DNA of 64,000 bases from Bryobacteraceae bacterium (GTDB lineage: Bacteria; Acidobacteriota; Terriglobia; Bryobacterales; Bryobacteraceae), in assembly GCA_029975915.1 (NCBI GenBank), contig JARKOC010000177.1, positions 310,001-374,000 on the forward strand. Direction: 5' to 3'. Below, in pieces: positions 8,677-18,674 of this stretch (position 1 is its first letter; each line of letters starts with the position of its first letter). The position numbers were made by a program, and so were the translations under genes. Under the pieces are notes generated by a model, which made no database searches, was not told where the DNA came from, and saw only the letters and a program-made list of their open reading frames with translations.

Positions 8677-9582
8677 GTGGTGCGGAATCGCCAGAAAGTA
8701 GATGCTTCCGCGAGCGATCGCACGTTGGCGCACGCTCCCGAGGAGTTACTGGAGAGCAGGCTCCTGCGGCTCGGCGAGGGCATTGGCAAGGTGGTCTACG
8801 CCTCGCCTCACTGGGTGGTGAAGCGCGAGCGCAAGCCGGCCGAAATCATGGCGCTGATTCTGATCTGGAAGGCCGTCAGACGCATCGAGCGCATCCTGCC
8901 CGGCAGGCTGGGACGGAACCTGCTGAACCGGCCATCGCTCCGGTTACGCGCCATCCGGGTTGCCGTCCAAAGCGTGATGTACCTTGTCCCACGCACGATC
9001 TGGATGACCACTCACGCGGGCAAGGTCCATGAGATCTATGCCTCGCGCGACAGCCGCGGCGAGCATCTCGCCCGGACGATGCTCACGGGCACGCCGCTGG
9101 TACCCGAAACCGTATCATTCCCTCCGACTCGGGTCCGTGTCGGTGGCTGGCCCGGCTGGCTGATGGTCTCCGAGGCGACTGAACGCGTCGAGTGCACCCT
9201 GCTTGACCGCCTTGGCGAACTCGCCCGCGCCCGCCGGTTCGATGAGATGGAGGTCTGGCTCGACCGCTTCCTGGATCTCCGCCAGGCAGCCTGGCAGCGC
9301 GGCGTCTTTTCGCTTGACGCCCATTTGAAGAACTTCGGCGTCACCTCTGATCGCGTCGTGCTGCTCGATCCCGGCGGTCTCACCGACAACTGGGAAGAGA
9401 TCGCCGACCGCCTGGGTTTCGAGGACGAAATCACTCGCCCGCATGCCCAACTCGGGCTGGAGTTCACCTTGCGCGACCGTCCCGACATCGCCGCCCGTTT
9501 CGACCGGAAGTGGAAAGCCACCGTCAATCCCGAGCAGGTCCGAAGCCGGTGGCCAGACTCGGAAACCACGGAAGCCGCCTGA
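8677..9582 (+). CDS. Kinase-fold (LPS-kinase/APH-like) protein
   Basis: The sequence carries a reduced protein-kinase-like layout: a glycine loop GEGIGKVVYA followed by VVKR (candidate beta-3 lysine), then GVFSLDAHLKNFGV, which reads as a catalytic loop (Asp ... Asn), and VVLLDPGGL in the position of DFG. This resembles lipopolysaccharide kinases (Kdo/Waa type) and aminoglycoside phosphotransferases; the substrate is unknown. A basic helix region at about residues 45-100 (RIERILPGRLGRNLL) may contact membranes. The frame is open back to 8266, but that part overlaps malQ, so I chose the GTG pair at 8677/8680. No strong ribosome-binding site supports it. It ends 22 bases before the cyclophilin gene. 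Confidence 0.65.
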   Translation: MVRNRQKVDASASDRTLAHAPEELLESRLLRLGEGIGKVVYASPHWVVKRERKPAEIMALILIWKAVRRIERILPGRLGRNLLNRPSLRLRAIRVAVQSVMYLVPRTIWMTTHAGKVHEIYASRDSRGEHLARTMLTGTPLVPETVSFPPTRVRVGGWPGWLMVSEATERVECTLLDRLGELARARRFDEMEVWLDRFLDLRQAAWQRGVFSLDAHLKNFGVTSDRVVLLDPGGLTDNWEEIADRLGFEDEITRPHAQLGLEFTLRDRPDIAARFDRKWKATVNPEQVRSRWPDSETTEAA

Positions 9583-9604
9583 ACCCATGCCACAATGAAA
9601 GGGC

Positions 9605-10117
9605 ATGGCAGACACATTCACAGTCAAATTCCAGACCACCAAGGGCGACTTCTCCATTGAAGTCACTCCCGAGTGGGCTCCACTCGGCGCGGCCCGTTTT
9701 AAGGAACTCGTCGAGATGGGCTATTACGACAATTCGAAGTTCTTCCGCGTGGTGCCCGGTTTCGTCGTCCAGTTCGGCCTCCCCGCCGATCCGGCAGCGA
9801 TGCCCGAAATCTCCAACTTGAAAGACGACCCGGTGACGCAATCCAACGTCAAGGGCGCCATCACCTTCGCCACCGCCGGCCCCGGCACACGCACGTCGCA
9901 GGTCTTCATCAACCTGACCGACAACCAGCGCCTGGACAGCATGGGCTTTTCGCCTTTCGGCATGGTCACGGAGGGAATGGCGGTCGTCGAATCACTCTAC
10001 GGCGGCTACGGCGATAATGGCCCCGATCAGGGACGCATCCGCCGCTTCGGCAACTCTTACATCGAAAGCTCGTTCCCGAAGCTGGACGGAATCCTCAAAG
10101 CCAGCATCGAAGCCTAG
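9605..10117 (+). CDS. Cyclophilin-type peptidyl-prolyl cis-trans isomerase
   Basis: A 170-residue single-domain cyclophilin without a signal peptide, so cytoplasmic. Recognisable family blocks are FKELVEMGYYDNSKFFRVVP (active-site Arg in FFRVV), FVVQFGLPAD, GAITFATAGPGTRTSQVFIN (the Gln/Phe of SQVFIN lines the proline pocket) and SPFGMVTEGMAVVESL. It accelerates proline isomerisation during protein folding. It lies 22 bases after the kinase-fold gene and probably shares its transcript, which ends at the hairpin terminator just downstream. Confidence 0.93.
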   Translation: MADTFTVKFQTTKGDFSIEVTPEWAPLGAARFKELVEMGYYDNSKFFRVVPGFVVQFGLPADPAAMPEISNLKDDPVTQSNVKGAITFATAGPGTRTSQVFINLTDNQRLDSMGFSPFGMVTEGMAVVESLYGGYGDNGPDQGRIRRFGNSYIESSFPKLDGILKASIEA

Positions 10118-10134
10118 CCGGTTTCTCACAACGC

Positions 10135-10170
10135 AAAAAGCCCCGGACCCTTTCGGCATCCGGGGCTTTT
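10135..10170. terminator. Bidirectional intrinsic terminator
   Basis: A run of A, the stem GCCCCGGA/TCCGGGGC, a short loop CCCTTTCGGCA and a run of T. The flanking A and T tracts make it work on both strands, and it sits exactly between the convergent cyclophilin and GAPDH genes. Confidence 0.92.
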
Positions 10171-10189
10171 CTCAAGCGAGACTGATCTT

Positions 10190-11287
<1,098 letters not shown>

Positions 11288-12652
11288 TCATTCTCGAAGC
11301 GCCTGGCAGCCCGAAATCCGGACCCTCATCGACCACGGCTCTTGCCAATCCAGAGCTTGCGGAAACGCTCTCAACCGCCAAGCCTGAAGGTCTTTGTCGC
11401 GGGTCAGCAGCCTGAAAGCGAAGATCAGTATCGGGTCGTCAGGCGGAAATGGGTCATCGGTGATTAGCACTCGCGTCCCCGGCTTGATGGAAGGGAGAAG
11501 CGGACTGATTGACTCGACAGCACACCGCACTTTAGCCTGCTCGGATGGGGCCCATGAAACAGTGTGAGGCCAGGCTCGCAGATTCATCGATCCGAAAGCC
11601 GCGGCCACCGCCAGCAGGGTGATCACAGGGGGCAACGGGACCCGGCTTAGAAGGACGGCCCAAAGCAGGCACCAGCCGGAATAGGCGATGTACAGGACAT
11701 AGAGGCTGCGGGGCTCGATCAACAGCAGCGGCGCGGCGGCCGAGGCGAAGAGCAGCGCTCCGAACCGGAACTCGGCTGATCGCCAGAACAGCGCAAGAAG
11801 GGCGATTGCACCCAACACGGCATACACTACTCCTGAACGTATCCCGTTATCCAGTAACAGCATCCGTATGTACATTACGGCCATGTTCGCGATCCATGCG
11901 CCCTCCAGTTTCAATGCGTAGGCCGGATTGGAATGCGTCATTCCGTTCACGGCCAGCAAAGGCAACAAGACCATCGCGGCGGCCAGGATGGTGAGCAGAA
12001 CCGGCCCGGCCAACCGGCGTGTGACGTGTCCGTGGAACAGGGCCTCATACGCCACGAGCATCACCGGCAACACCAATCCAACTTCCTTTGAGCCGGCCGC
12101 CAGCAGCGTGCAGGCAGCTACTACTACCCACCCTTTCCAGGAGACGCGGTTCCCGTTCGATCTCGGCCGGATGTAGAACAGCATCCCGGCGTGGACGAAC
12201 GCGAATGCCAGCAGGTCGTATATGGTTGCCGTGCTCAAGTAGAGGTCCGACATGAACGCCTGCGCCGGGAATAGACATGTGGACAGTCCAGCGACGACCC
12301 CCGACCGGCTGACAGCCAGGATGAACAGAAAGTGCAGCAAGACATTCAGCCCGAGCAGGAGGATGCACAGGCCCCGGTAGGGAAAGGGGCTGAGGCCAAA
12401 TGCCTGAAAAGCCAACTTCAGGGTGAGAGCGCCCACCGGCCTGTACGCGTCCTGCGAAGGCGCGGCAATATCGAGCGCGAGTTTCGAGGCGGGCTTGGTC
12501 CAGGCTCCATAGAGATTCATCAGGTCGTCTGGGAATAGCCCCGTCTGCAGACCGGGGATCGCCACCGAGACGAATGCCGCGGCGCACACGACGAAGGCGA
12601 TCACCTGGAAATGCTTGCGCCGGACCGCGTCCAGACTCAAAGGAACTGGCAA
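11288..12652 (-). CDS. Polytopic membrane protein, GT-C glycosyltransferase-like
   Basis: A 454-residue protein with about ten hydrophobic segments. After the first membrane span comes GLFPDDLMNLYG, an acidic pair in the first extracytoplasmic loop where GT-C enzymes (PMT/ArnT/oligosaccharyltransferase-like) carry their catalytic acids. The C-terminal roughly 90 residues form a soluble tail. By that pattern it could move a sugar from a polyprenyl-phosphate carrier to protein or lipid, but no family signature beyond the acidic loop is visible, and it may be an uncharacterised membrane protein. The next gene downstream, a VOC protein, is on the same strand but 12675 upstream-side spacing gives no clear functional link. 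Confidence 0.6.
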   Translation of the reverse strand: MPVPLSLDAVRRKHFQVIAFVVCAAAFVSVAIPGLQTGLFPDDLMNLYGAWTKPASKLALDIAAPSQDAYRPVGALTLKLAFQAFGLSPFPYRGLCILLLGLNVLLHFLFILAVSRSGVVAGLSTCLFPAQAFMSDLYLSTATIYDLLAFAFVHAGMLFYIRPRSNGNRVSWKGWVVVAACTLLAAGSKEVGLVLPVMLVAYEALFHGHVTRRLAGPVLLTILAAAMVLLPLLAVNGMTHSNPAYALKLEGAWIANMAVMYIRMLLLDNGIRSGVVYAVLGAIALLALFWRSAEFRFGALLFASAAAPLLLIEPRSLYVLYIAYSGWCLLWAVLLSRVPLPPVITLLAVAAAFGSMNLRAWPHTVSWAPSEQAKVRCAVESISPLLPSIKPGTRVLITDDPFPPDDPILIFAFRLLTRDKDLQAWRLRAFPQALDWQEPWSMRVRISGCQALRE

Positions 12653-12674
12653 GGACCCAGCGTATCAAAGCCCG

Positions 12675-13124
12675 CTAGCAGTCACCGCTCGAGGTGGCCC
12701 GTTGCTTGAACCGCCGGGCCAACTCCTCTCCGCAGACGTCTTCAATATGAGAAGCGAGCCACCACGTAATGCCGGTTGGGTCCTTGACGCCGCCCATGCG
12801 GTCGCCGTAGATCTGATCGGCCGGCGGCATGATCACCTGTCCCCCGGCCGCAACAGCGCGGGCGAACACCTGGTCGACATCTTCAAGATAGAGATAGAGG
12901 GAGGAACTCTCCGCAGGCCATTTCGAGTCCGCTCCGCCGATCATGACGACGGAATCCCCGATCCGCGCCTGGGCGTGCAGGATGCGGCCGTCGCGCTGGC
13001 GCATCACATGCAGTTCCTGCCCCGCGAAAGCCTGCTTGATGAACTCGAGCAGACGGTCGGGATTATCCGAAACCAGGTACGGCGAAACGGTATGGTAACC
13101 ATCGGGGACGGGCTTCACGGGCAT
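12675..13124 (-). CDS. VOC-family (glyoxalase/PhnB-like) protein
   Basis: A 149-residue protein built from two beta-alpha-beta-beta-beta half modules of the vicinal-oxygen-chelate fold. HTVSPYLVSDNPDRLLEFIK is the usual first strand and helix, GDSVVMIGGAD closes the first module, and YLYLEDVDQVFARAVAAGG with DRMGGVKDPTGITWWLASH forms the second. This is the PhnB-like (DUF1428/glyoxalase-like) subgroup; the substrate is unknown. The start at 13124 has AGGAGA at good spacing; an upstream in-frame ATG at 13160 adds 12 residues without similarity. It precedes the GT-C-like gene by 23 bases. Confidence 0.82.
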   Translation of the reverse strand: MPVKPVPDGYHTVSPYLVSDNPDRLLEFIKQAFAGQELHVMRQRDGRILHAQARIGDSVVMIGGADSKWPAESSSLYLYLEDVDQVFARAVAAGGQVIMPPADQIYGDRMGGVKDPTGITWWLASHIEDVCGEELARRFKQRATSSGDC

Positions 13125-13199
13125 GGATTCTTGTCTCCTGACCTGTTCAGGATGCCGCAAAACGCAAGCCGGATTCGAGGTTCTGTGCGATAGAGGCGA

Positions 13200-14012
13200 T
13201 TAGGGCGATTTGAGGGGCGGGGCGATCGTGCCCCCGAGACCGGCGTAGGTGTCCTTCACCTTGATCACCTTGCCCTCGGAGAAGCTAACGAAAGTGATCT
13301 TGCCTGGAGGCAGACCGTAGATCCAGTCCTCGATCTCGTCGCCGTCGTCCTTAATCTCGCGGACCCGGTCCCGCGGCGGGCCCAATGCCATCAGCACTTG
13401 GTCCTTGTCCATGCCCACTTCGGCGCGCTTGGCTTTGATGGCTTCCTGAATCTCGGGCGGCAGGTTGTCGAAGTAGTTTTCCGTGGCTGACCGCTGTTCG
13501 AAGTCGAAGAGCGGAGCGAGCAACTTCTTGACCTCGGCCGGCTTCAGCGGCGGGACGCGCGAGGGAAAAACCAGCGCCACGGTGGTCCCGGCTGACCGGG
13601 ACTGCCTGCCCGACAGCGGAACGGTCGCTCCGCTGCCGCCCATGCCGCCTTCGATCCGCTCATACCACTTGCCCTTGGTGTTCAGCCCTTCGTTGATGAC
13701 GAAGATGATCTTGTCGCGGTCGAAATCGATCTTGGTGATCTTGACCAGGTCGCCCACCCTCGCCACCGGGCCATATTCCCGGCCGATCTCCATCCAGTCG
13801 GCCTTATCCCAGGTCCCATCAGAGTCAAATTTGAGCGCTTTCTTGGACCGGGGAAGAAACGCCTTGACGGTGACCATCTCGGCCGTCAATCCTCGGATCA
13901 ACTCGATTTTGTCTTCGTCCGACAATCGTGGTTCAGGGTCGGCTTTGCCTTGCGGCGACGCCATCGGGGCAAGGCAACAGAGAACTGCCAGCAGCCGCAT
14001 CATCGGCGTCAC
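13200..14012 (-). CDS. Secreted protein with BamE/SmpA-like C-terminal segment
   Basis: A 270-residue protein with a signal peptide (MRLLAVLCCLAPMASP). The middle region (DLVKITKIDFDRDKIIFVIN) looks strand-rich. Residues about 195-250 contain EVGMDKDQVLMALGPPRDR, then EDWIYGLPPGKITFVSF, the pattern of the BamE/SmpA fold where a helix pair precedes a GxP and a three-stranded sheet. Full family identity is unclear; similar proteins are common in Acidobacteria annotations as hypothetical. Its start codon overlaps the end of the CPBP protease gene by four bases (ATGA), so the two are translationally coupled. Confidence 0.72.
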   Translation of the reverse strand: MTPMMRLLAVLCCLAPMASPQGKADPEPRLSDEDKIELIRGLTAEMVTVKAFLPRSKKALKFDSDGTWDKADWMEIGREYGPVARVGDLVKITKIDFDRDKIIFVINEGLNTKGKWYERIEGGMGGSGATVPLSGRQSRSAGTTVALVFPSRVPPLKPAEVKKLLAPLFDFEQRSATENYFDNLPPEIQEAIKAKRAEVGMDKDQVLMALGPPRDRVREIKDDGDEIEDWIYGLPPGKITFVSFSEGKVIKVKDTYAGLGGTIAPPLKSP

Positions 14013-14905
14013 TCCTCATCTCGGTTAGATGCCACCCACAGTGTACTCGGTTGCCTCTTGATTTTCGCCTTTAATAGCCAAAGGAACACAGCCCCGGCCG
14101 CCACGGTCGCCGTCAGGCCACCCTCGGGACCGTAGGCGCCGCCGCTCAGCAGTTCCGGCGCGGTCCATTTCAGGCAGTAGCCCGTCACTGTCATCTCGAA
14201 TCCGCTCAGTGGCGCGCCGAGCAGCGGCAGGGCGAGATTCCACCCGAAATGAAGGCCGATGGGCAGCCACAGATCGCCCGAACGCACGTAGGCGAATCCG
14301 AGAACGATGCCCCAGAGAAACGTGTTGGCGATGGGAAGAGCCGACGCATGCATGTTCCCCGTATGGGCCGCCGCGAACAGAACGGCGAAGGGCAGAATGG
14401 TGGTGAAGGGCCGGGCGATGTTCAAAATGATCTGGAAGGCGTATCCGCGGAACATGAGCTCCTCGCCGATGGCGCCAAACAGCAGCATCACAAACAGCAT
14501 CGCGAGACGGTCCGGCGCGAATCCGGCTCCTGGCCCCTGCACACGCTCATACGCGGCGTATCCTGCAAAGGCAAACGGCAGGATCATGGCCGAGGCGGGC
14601 ACGATGCCGGCCGCGCACCCCATCAGGAAGTGTTTCTGGGAGGACGGCCCCCAAGCCAGCCCCACATCGACGAACCTGGCGCGCTCGAAGGTTCTCACCA
14701 CGATCAGCGTGGCCAGCGACGCGGCGGCGAAAATGCTTAGCGCGGCCGCCGGGAAGTAGCCCACGAGTTCATTCAGAGTCCAGCCGAACAAACCGCCCAG
14801 AATGCGGACGAAGAGAAGAAACAGGCCGGCGCGAAGCAGTACTCCAACCACGGGCGCGCGGGGCGGCGGCGTATCGGGTGACTGGGCATTGCCTGGTCCG
14901 GCCAT
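14009..14905 (-). CDS. CPBP-family intramembrane metalloprotease
   Basis: A 298-residue polytopic protein with the three CPBP/Abi motifs: EELMFRGYAFQII (Glu-Glu ... Arg), FAAAHTGNMHA (His) and LHFGWNLALP (His ... Asn). In known members (Rce1, MroQ) these residues form a glutamate/histidine active site within the membrane. It should cleave a prenylated or peptide substrate, unknown here. The start at 14905 (MAGPGNAQ) is chosen because the frame upstream would run into the divergent deformylase gene. The next gene is coupled by an ATGA overlap. A second CPBP gene occurs at 37087-38040. Confidence 0.87.
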   Translation of the reverse strand: MAGPGNAQSPDTPPPRAPVVGVLLRAGLFLLFVRILGGLFGWTLNELVGYFPAAALSIFAAASLATLIVVRTFERARFVDVGLAWGPSSQKHFLMGCAAGIVPASAMILPFAFAGYAAYERVQGPGAGFAPDRLAMLFVMLLFGAIGEELMFRGYAFQIILNIARPFTTILPFAVLFAAAHTGNMHASALPIANTFLWGIVLGFAYVRSGDLWLPIGLHFGWNLALPLLGAPLSGFEMTVTGYCLKWTAPELLSGGAYGPEGGLTATVAAGAVFLWLLKAKIKRQPSTLWVASNRDEE

Positions 14906-14984
14906 TAGGTGTAGCTTAACAGCCCGCGAAACCCTATTCCTCCGCGTTGGCCCGGCCATCCGCCCGGCTGTACTATGGAGGTCG

Positions 14985-15533
14985 ATGGCCGTCCAGAGAA
15001 TCCTCGAACTCGGAGACCCGATTCTGCGAAAAGTCTCCGAACCTATCACTGACTTCGCCGCCGCGGCGGCGGTCATTCAGGATCTGGACGCGACACTGGC
15101 CGAATTCCGCCAAACGCATGGTTTCGGACGCGGTATCAGCGCGGTTCAGATCGGACAGGCGGTGCGCATCATCTTCTGTCTCGTCGATGGCGTCCGTTAT
15201 GAGTTGATCAACCCGGAGTGGATGTGGCAGAGCCCGGAGAAGTTCTCTCTCTGGGACGACTGCTTTTCCTTCCCGAATCTGATGGTATGGCTGGAGCGGA
15301 GCCGGCAGGTGCGCCTCCGCCACCAGGATCTCGACGGCAACTGGAACGAACTGGATGCTAGCGGCGCCATGGCGGAACTTCTCCAACACGAGATGGATCA
15401 CCTCGACGGCATACTTGCAGTCGATCACGCCGAATCCGCTCATATGCTGTGCACGCGCGACGAATGGCTTCGGCGCAACGGGCCGCCTCCCGCCTTTCTT
15501 GGGAATAGTACTTCATTGAGTGACGTACCCTAG
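14985..15533 (+). CDS. Divergent peptide deformylase-like protein
   Basis: A 182-residue protein starting at ATG 14985, close behind GGAGG. The N-terminus RILELGDPILRKVSEPI is classic deformylase. Motif 1 is GRGISAVQIG instead of GxGLAAxQ. Motif 2 is WDDCFSFP instead of EGCLS, retaining the metal ligand Cys93. Motif 3 is QHEMDHLDG with His135, Glu136 and His139 retained. Catalytic metal ligands are therefore complete, but substrate-facing residues have changed, so it may not be the housekeeping enzyme that removes formyl groups from nascent Met. No neighbouring fmt gene supports that role. Confidence 0.82.
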   Translation: MAVQRILELGDPILRKVSEPITDFAAAAAVIQDLDATLAEFRQTHGFGRGISAVQIGQAVRIIFCLVDGVRYELINPEWMWQSPEKFSLWDDCFSFPNLMVWLERSRQVRLRHQDLDGNWNELDASGAMAELLQHEMDHLDGILAVDHAESAHMLCTRDEWLRRNGPPPAFLGNSTSLSDVP

Positions 15534-15604
15534 GCCCATTTAGGTATAAATTTGTGCTCAAGCCTGATATCGTGGGGCTGAGAGCGTGTCGATAGAAGGT
15601 TGTG

Positions 15605-15973
15605 ATGAGCGAACGCCGTTCCGAACCCCGGATGCTCTGCGCTGACCTGGTCGATGTCAGGTGGAAGGACAAGACCGGCAAGTCATGCCGCGCCGTGGCC
15701 AATCTCGAGGACATTTCGCCCTCGGGCGCCTGTATCCAGGTCGACTCGCAGATCCCGCTCGGGGCCACGGTGGAGGTTTCCTATCCGAAAGGCAGTTTCT
15801 CGGGCGTGGTTCGCTACTGCTCGTTCCGGGAGATTGGTTTCTATATCGGGCTGATGTTTGAGACCGGCTGTCGGTGGTCAGAGAACTCGTTCAAGCCAAT
15901 GCACCTGTTCGATCCCCGCACGTTGGTCAGGAAGTTCGACAAAGCCGCGAAACCGTCCCCTCCGGTTTCCTGA
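15605..15973 (+). CDS. PilZ-domain protein
   Basis: A 122-residue protein made almost entirely of one PilZ domain. The N-terminal arginine motif ERRSEPR and the second motif EDISPSGACIQV are both present (RxxxR and DxSxxG), so it is likely to bind cyclic di-GMP. No output domain is fused, which suggests it acts by partner binding. A GTG lies immediately upstream in frame, so the start could be one codon earlier. Its 3' end faces the beta-propeller gene, 19 bases away. Confidence 0.88.
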   Translation: MSERRSEPRMLCADLVDVRWKDKTGKSCRAVANLEDISPSGACIQVDSQIPLGATVEVSYPKGSFSGVVRYCSFREIGFYIGLMFETGCRWSENSFKPMHLFDPRTLVRKFDKAAKPSPPVS

Positions 15974-15992
15974 TCATTGCCGCTCAGCCGGA

Positions 15993-16745
15993 TTAATTCC
16001 AATTCAGCAAGTTGAGGACGAAGATCCGAGAAGGGGTGTCTTCCGGCAATAGATACGCCCGGCCGTCCCGGACATCCAGCCCCTCATTCACCATCGAGAC
16101 GCCACGGTCGGTTCTGCCCACTGTCCTGACTTCGGTTGCCGCGAGTGTCTCCGGATCCATCCAGACCACGGCCCCGCCGCTCTTCCCATTCCTGGACGGC
16201 GCCGATCCGACCAACGTCCCGTAGCGGCACTTCAGATCCTGGAACCTGTAGCCGGTCGGATTGTCCCGGACACGGATGAGTTTGCCGTCGAGCGAATACT
16301 CATAGAATTGCCGCGCATCCCAGTTGACCAGATACAACCGGTCCGGTCCCACCGCTGCGGCCCCGATATGGTCCGGAACCTCAAAGGCGTTGATCAACTC
16401 AAACGTCTCGATCGACCGCCGCTCGATCCGGCTCCGGCTCTTTGGCTTGTATTCGGCCACCGGAATCCAGACCGATACGTCATCAATGTCAATACCACCC
16501 GGATGAATCATCGATCCGTTTTGGATCTCAACCGCCCGCAGCCGTTTGCCCGTGCCGTCGAACTCCATCAACCACCCGCGCCCGGCCTGCCGTTCCACCG
16601 AGGTAACCAGCATCCTGGACCCGGCCAGGGCGATGCCTTGGACATGATGCGTCTCCCCCTCCAGCCGAATGATCCGTTCAGCCGTCTGAGCAGTGGCCGT
16701 GACGGCGATGAGCGACAGCAGCAGAGCGAGTCGGACGCGCCTCAT
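15993..16745 (-). CDS. Secreted beta-propeller-like protein of unknown function
   Basis: About 250 residues after a signal peptide (MRRVRLALLLSLIAVTATAQ). The body repeats short strand blocks (VQGIALAGSRMLVTSV, HPGGIDIDDVSVWIPVA, GAAAVGPDRLYLVNWD, LDVRDGRAYLLPED), typical of six- or seven-bladed propellers of the NHL/SGL kind. No catalytic motif is recognised. In-frame ATGs at 16754 and 16757 are alternatives to 16745; none has a good ribosome-binding site. The neighbouring genes give no clue to function. Confidence 0.68.
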   Translation of the reverse strand: MRRVRLALLLSLIAVTATAQTAERIIRLEGETHHVQGIALAGSRMLVTSVERQAGRGWLMEFDGTGKRLRAVEIQNGSMIHPGGIDIDDVSVWIPVAEYKPKSRSRIERRSIETFELINAFEVPDHIGAAAVGPDRLYLVNWDARQFYEYSLDGKLIRVRDNPTGYRFQDLKCRYGTLVGSAPSRNGKSGGAVVWMDPETLAATEVRTVGRTDRGVSMVNEGLDVRDGRAYLLPEDTPSRIFVLNLLNWN

Positions 16746-17017
16746 GTTGCCCATCATAACTGGGATCGCCCAGCCAGAGCACGCCTGCTCTTGCCGGGAA
16801 GACGTCCGGGAAAGCCCTGGGTGAATCTGCAAGTAACTGAAAACAAATCACCTTGTTCGGAACCAAACGAATTCGGGCGAACCGTCGAGTCTAAGGTCGC
16901 TTTGTCCTTTACAACGACGCGTCCAGCTTATACACTCATTATAGAGACTTATGACAGACACCCACGTTGAAGTGGTGTTAAACAAATCCGGAGAGCGTTT
17001 AACCCCGTGAGGCGCCT

Positions 17018-18337
17018 ATGAACTGGTACGGACAATACAAGCAGAAGCTCCAGACGGCGGAGCAGGCGGTAAGCTTGATTCGATCCCACGATCGCGTTTA
17101 CGTCCATCAAGGCTGCGCGACGCCGGAACCGCTCCTCGATGCCATGGTGTCCCGCGCGCCCGAGCTGGAAGGCGTCGAGGTCGTCCACATGCTCACCATG
17201 GGCAAGGCCGCCTACACCCGGCCCGGCCTGGAGCGCAGCTTCCGCCACAACGCTTTTTTCCTGGGCGGCAACGTCAGGGACGCAGTCAGAGAAGGCCGTG
17301 CGGACTACACCCCAATCTTTCTCAGCGAAATCGAGCGGCTGTTCGAATCCCGCGAGATGCCGCTGGATGTCGTCCTTTTGCAGACTTCACCTCCGGATTC
17401 GCGCGGCTATCTTTCGTTAGGCACTGGTATCGACTGCACGCTCACGGCGGCGCGTTACGCCCGCCACGTCATCGCCGAGGTGAACGACCGCATGCCTCGC
17501 ACCTGCGGCGACACCTGTCTGCACATCTCTGAAATCTCTGCTGTCGTCGAATCCTCGCGGCCTTTGTTCGAAGTGAAACCGGAACCGCCGGATGAAGTCC
17601 AGCGGATGATCGCCTCGCATGTCGCCGCGCTGATCGACGACGGTTCGGTCCTTCAATTGGGCATCGGCGGAATACCGTCCGCGGTTCTGTCTTTTCTCGG
17701 CCACCACAAAGACCTCGGCATCCACAGTGAAATGGTCACTGACGGCGTCATCGACCTGATCCAGAAAGGCGTCATCAATGGGCGGCGCAAGCGGATCCAC
17801 AACGGGAAGGCGCTGCAGGGTTTTGTCCTGGGTTCTCAGCCCCTGTTCGATTTCATCGACTGCAACCCGGCTTTCGAATTCCGGCCGACTCAATACGTCA
17901 ACGACCCGTTCCTGATCGCCCAGAACGACCGCATGGTGGCGGTGAATTCGGCCATCGAGGTAGATCTCACTGGCCAGGTCTGTTCGGATTCCATCGGACC
18001 ATCACCCTACTCGGGCTTTGGCGGCCAGGTGGACTTCATCCGCGGCGCGGCGCGCTCAAAGGGCGGCAAGCCCATCATTGCGCTGTCATCGACGGCTTGC
18101 GGCGGCAAGGTGTCGCGCATCACGCCGTTCCTCAAACAGGGGGCCGGTGTCGTTACGTCCCGCGCCGACGTACACTATGTCGTGACCGAGTACGGCGTGG
18201 CCTACCTGCATGGCAAGAGCATCCGGCAGCGGGCCGAAGCCCTGATCGGTATCGCCCATCCGGCGTTTCGAGAGGAGTTGTACGAAACGGCGGCGCGCCA
18301 GGGGTGGACGGGAGACCGTTCCCTGGTGAGAGTATAG
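17018..18337 (+). CDS. Acetyl-CoA hydrolase/transferase-family CoA transferase
   Basis: A 439-residue enzyme of the Cat1/AbfT (4-hydroxybutyrate CoA-transferase) family, transferring CoA from acetyl-CoA or succinyl-CoA to a carboxylate via a glutamyl-CoA intermediate. The signature [12 protein letters not shown] is followed by [10 protein letters not shown] with the expected catalytic Glu at residue 238; [12 protein letters not shown] and [19 protein letters not shown] are further family blocks. GAGG-type ribosome binding precedes the ATG. It heads a tight run with the ferredoxin oxidoreductase genes 10 bases on, so it may recycle the acyl-CoA that enzyme makes. The substrate acid is not determinable. 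Confidence 0.9.
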   Translation: MNWYGQYKQKLQTAEQAVSLIRSHDRVYVHQGCATPEPLLDAMVSRAPELEGVEVVHMLTMGKAAYTRPGLERSFRHNAFFLGGNVRDAVREGRADYTPIFLSEIERLFESREMPLDVVLLQTSPPDSRGYLSLGTGIDCTLTAARYARHVIAEVNDRMPRTCGDTCLHISEISAVVESSRPLFEVKPEPPDEVQRMIASHVAALIDDGSVLQLGIGGIPSAVLSFLGHHKDLGIHSEMVTDGVIDLIQKGVINGRRKRIHNGKALQGFVLGSQPLFDFIDCNPAFEFRPTQYVNDPFLIAQNDRMVAVNSAIEVDLTGQVCSDSIGPSPYSGFGGQVDFIRGAARSKGGKPIIALSSTACGGKVSRITPFLKQGAGVVTSRADVHYVVTEYGVAYLHGKSIRQRAEALIGIAHPAFREELYETAARQGWTGDRSLVRV

Positions 18338-18347
18338 GAGTGGAGAC

Positions 18348-18659
18348 ATGGCGGAACAACTTCAACACGGACCAGCCGCGAACAATGGACATGATCGGGC
18401 AATGAGCCAGGGCCCGGCAGCCCAGGCGCCCGACAAGGGAATTGTGGAAATCGACCCGAACGAATGCAAGGGCTGCGGCCTTTGCGTGGCCGCCTGCAAC
18501 ATCGGCGTGCTGCACCTGGCCGGCTATCTGAACCATCAGGGTTACCATCCGGCCGAATACACGGGCCATGGCTGTAACGGTTGCGGGCTTTGTTTCTATG
18601 CCTGCCCGGAGCCGGGCGCTATCCGCGTCTACAAACTCGCCCCCGCGAGCGCCGCCTAG
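18348..18659 (+). CDS. 2-oxoacid:ferredoxin oxidoreductase, 4Fe-4S (delta) subunit
   Basis: A 103-residue protein: about 30 polar residues, then a two-cluster ferredoxin domain. Both CxxCxxCxxxC sets are complete ([12 protein letters not shown] and [16 protein letters not shown]). The second set ends in the usual Cys-Pro. It passes electrons from the thiamine centre of the beta subunit to ferredoxin. It lies between the CoA transferase and the alpha subunit with 10- and 15-base gaps, as in VorC/KorD operons. Confidence 0.93.
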   Translation: MAEQLQHGPAANNGHDRAMSQGPAAQAPDKGIVEIDPNECKGCGLCVAACNIGVLHLAGYLNHQGYHPAEYTGHGCNGCGLCFYACPEPGAIRVYKLAPASAA

Positions 18660-18674
18660 AAAGGGGTCCCAGTC

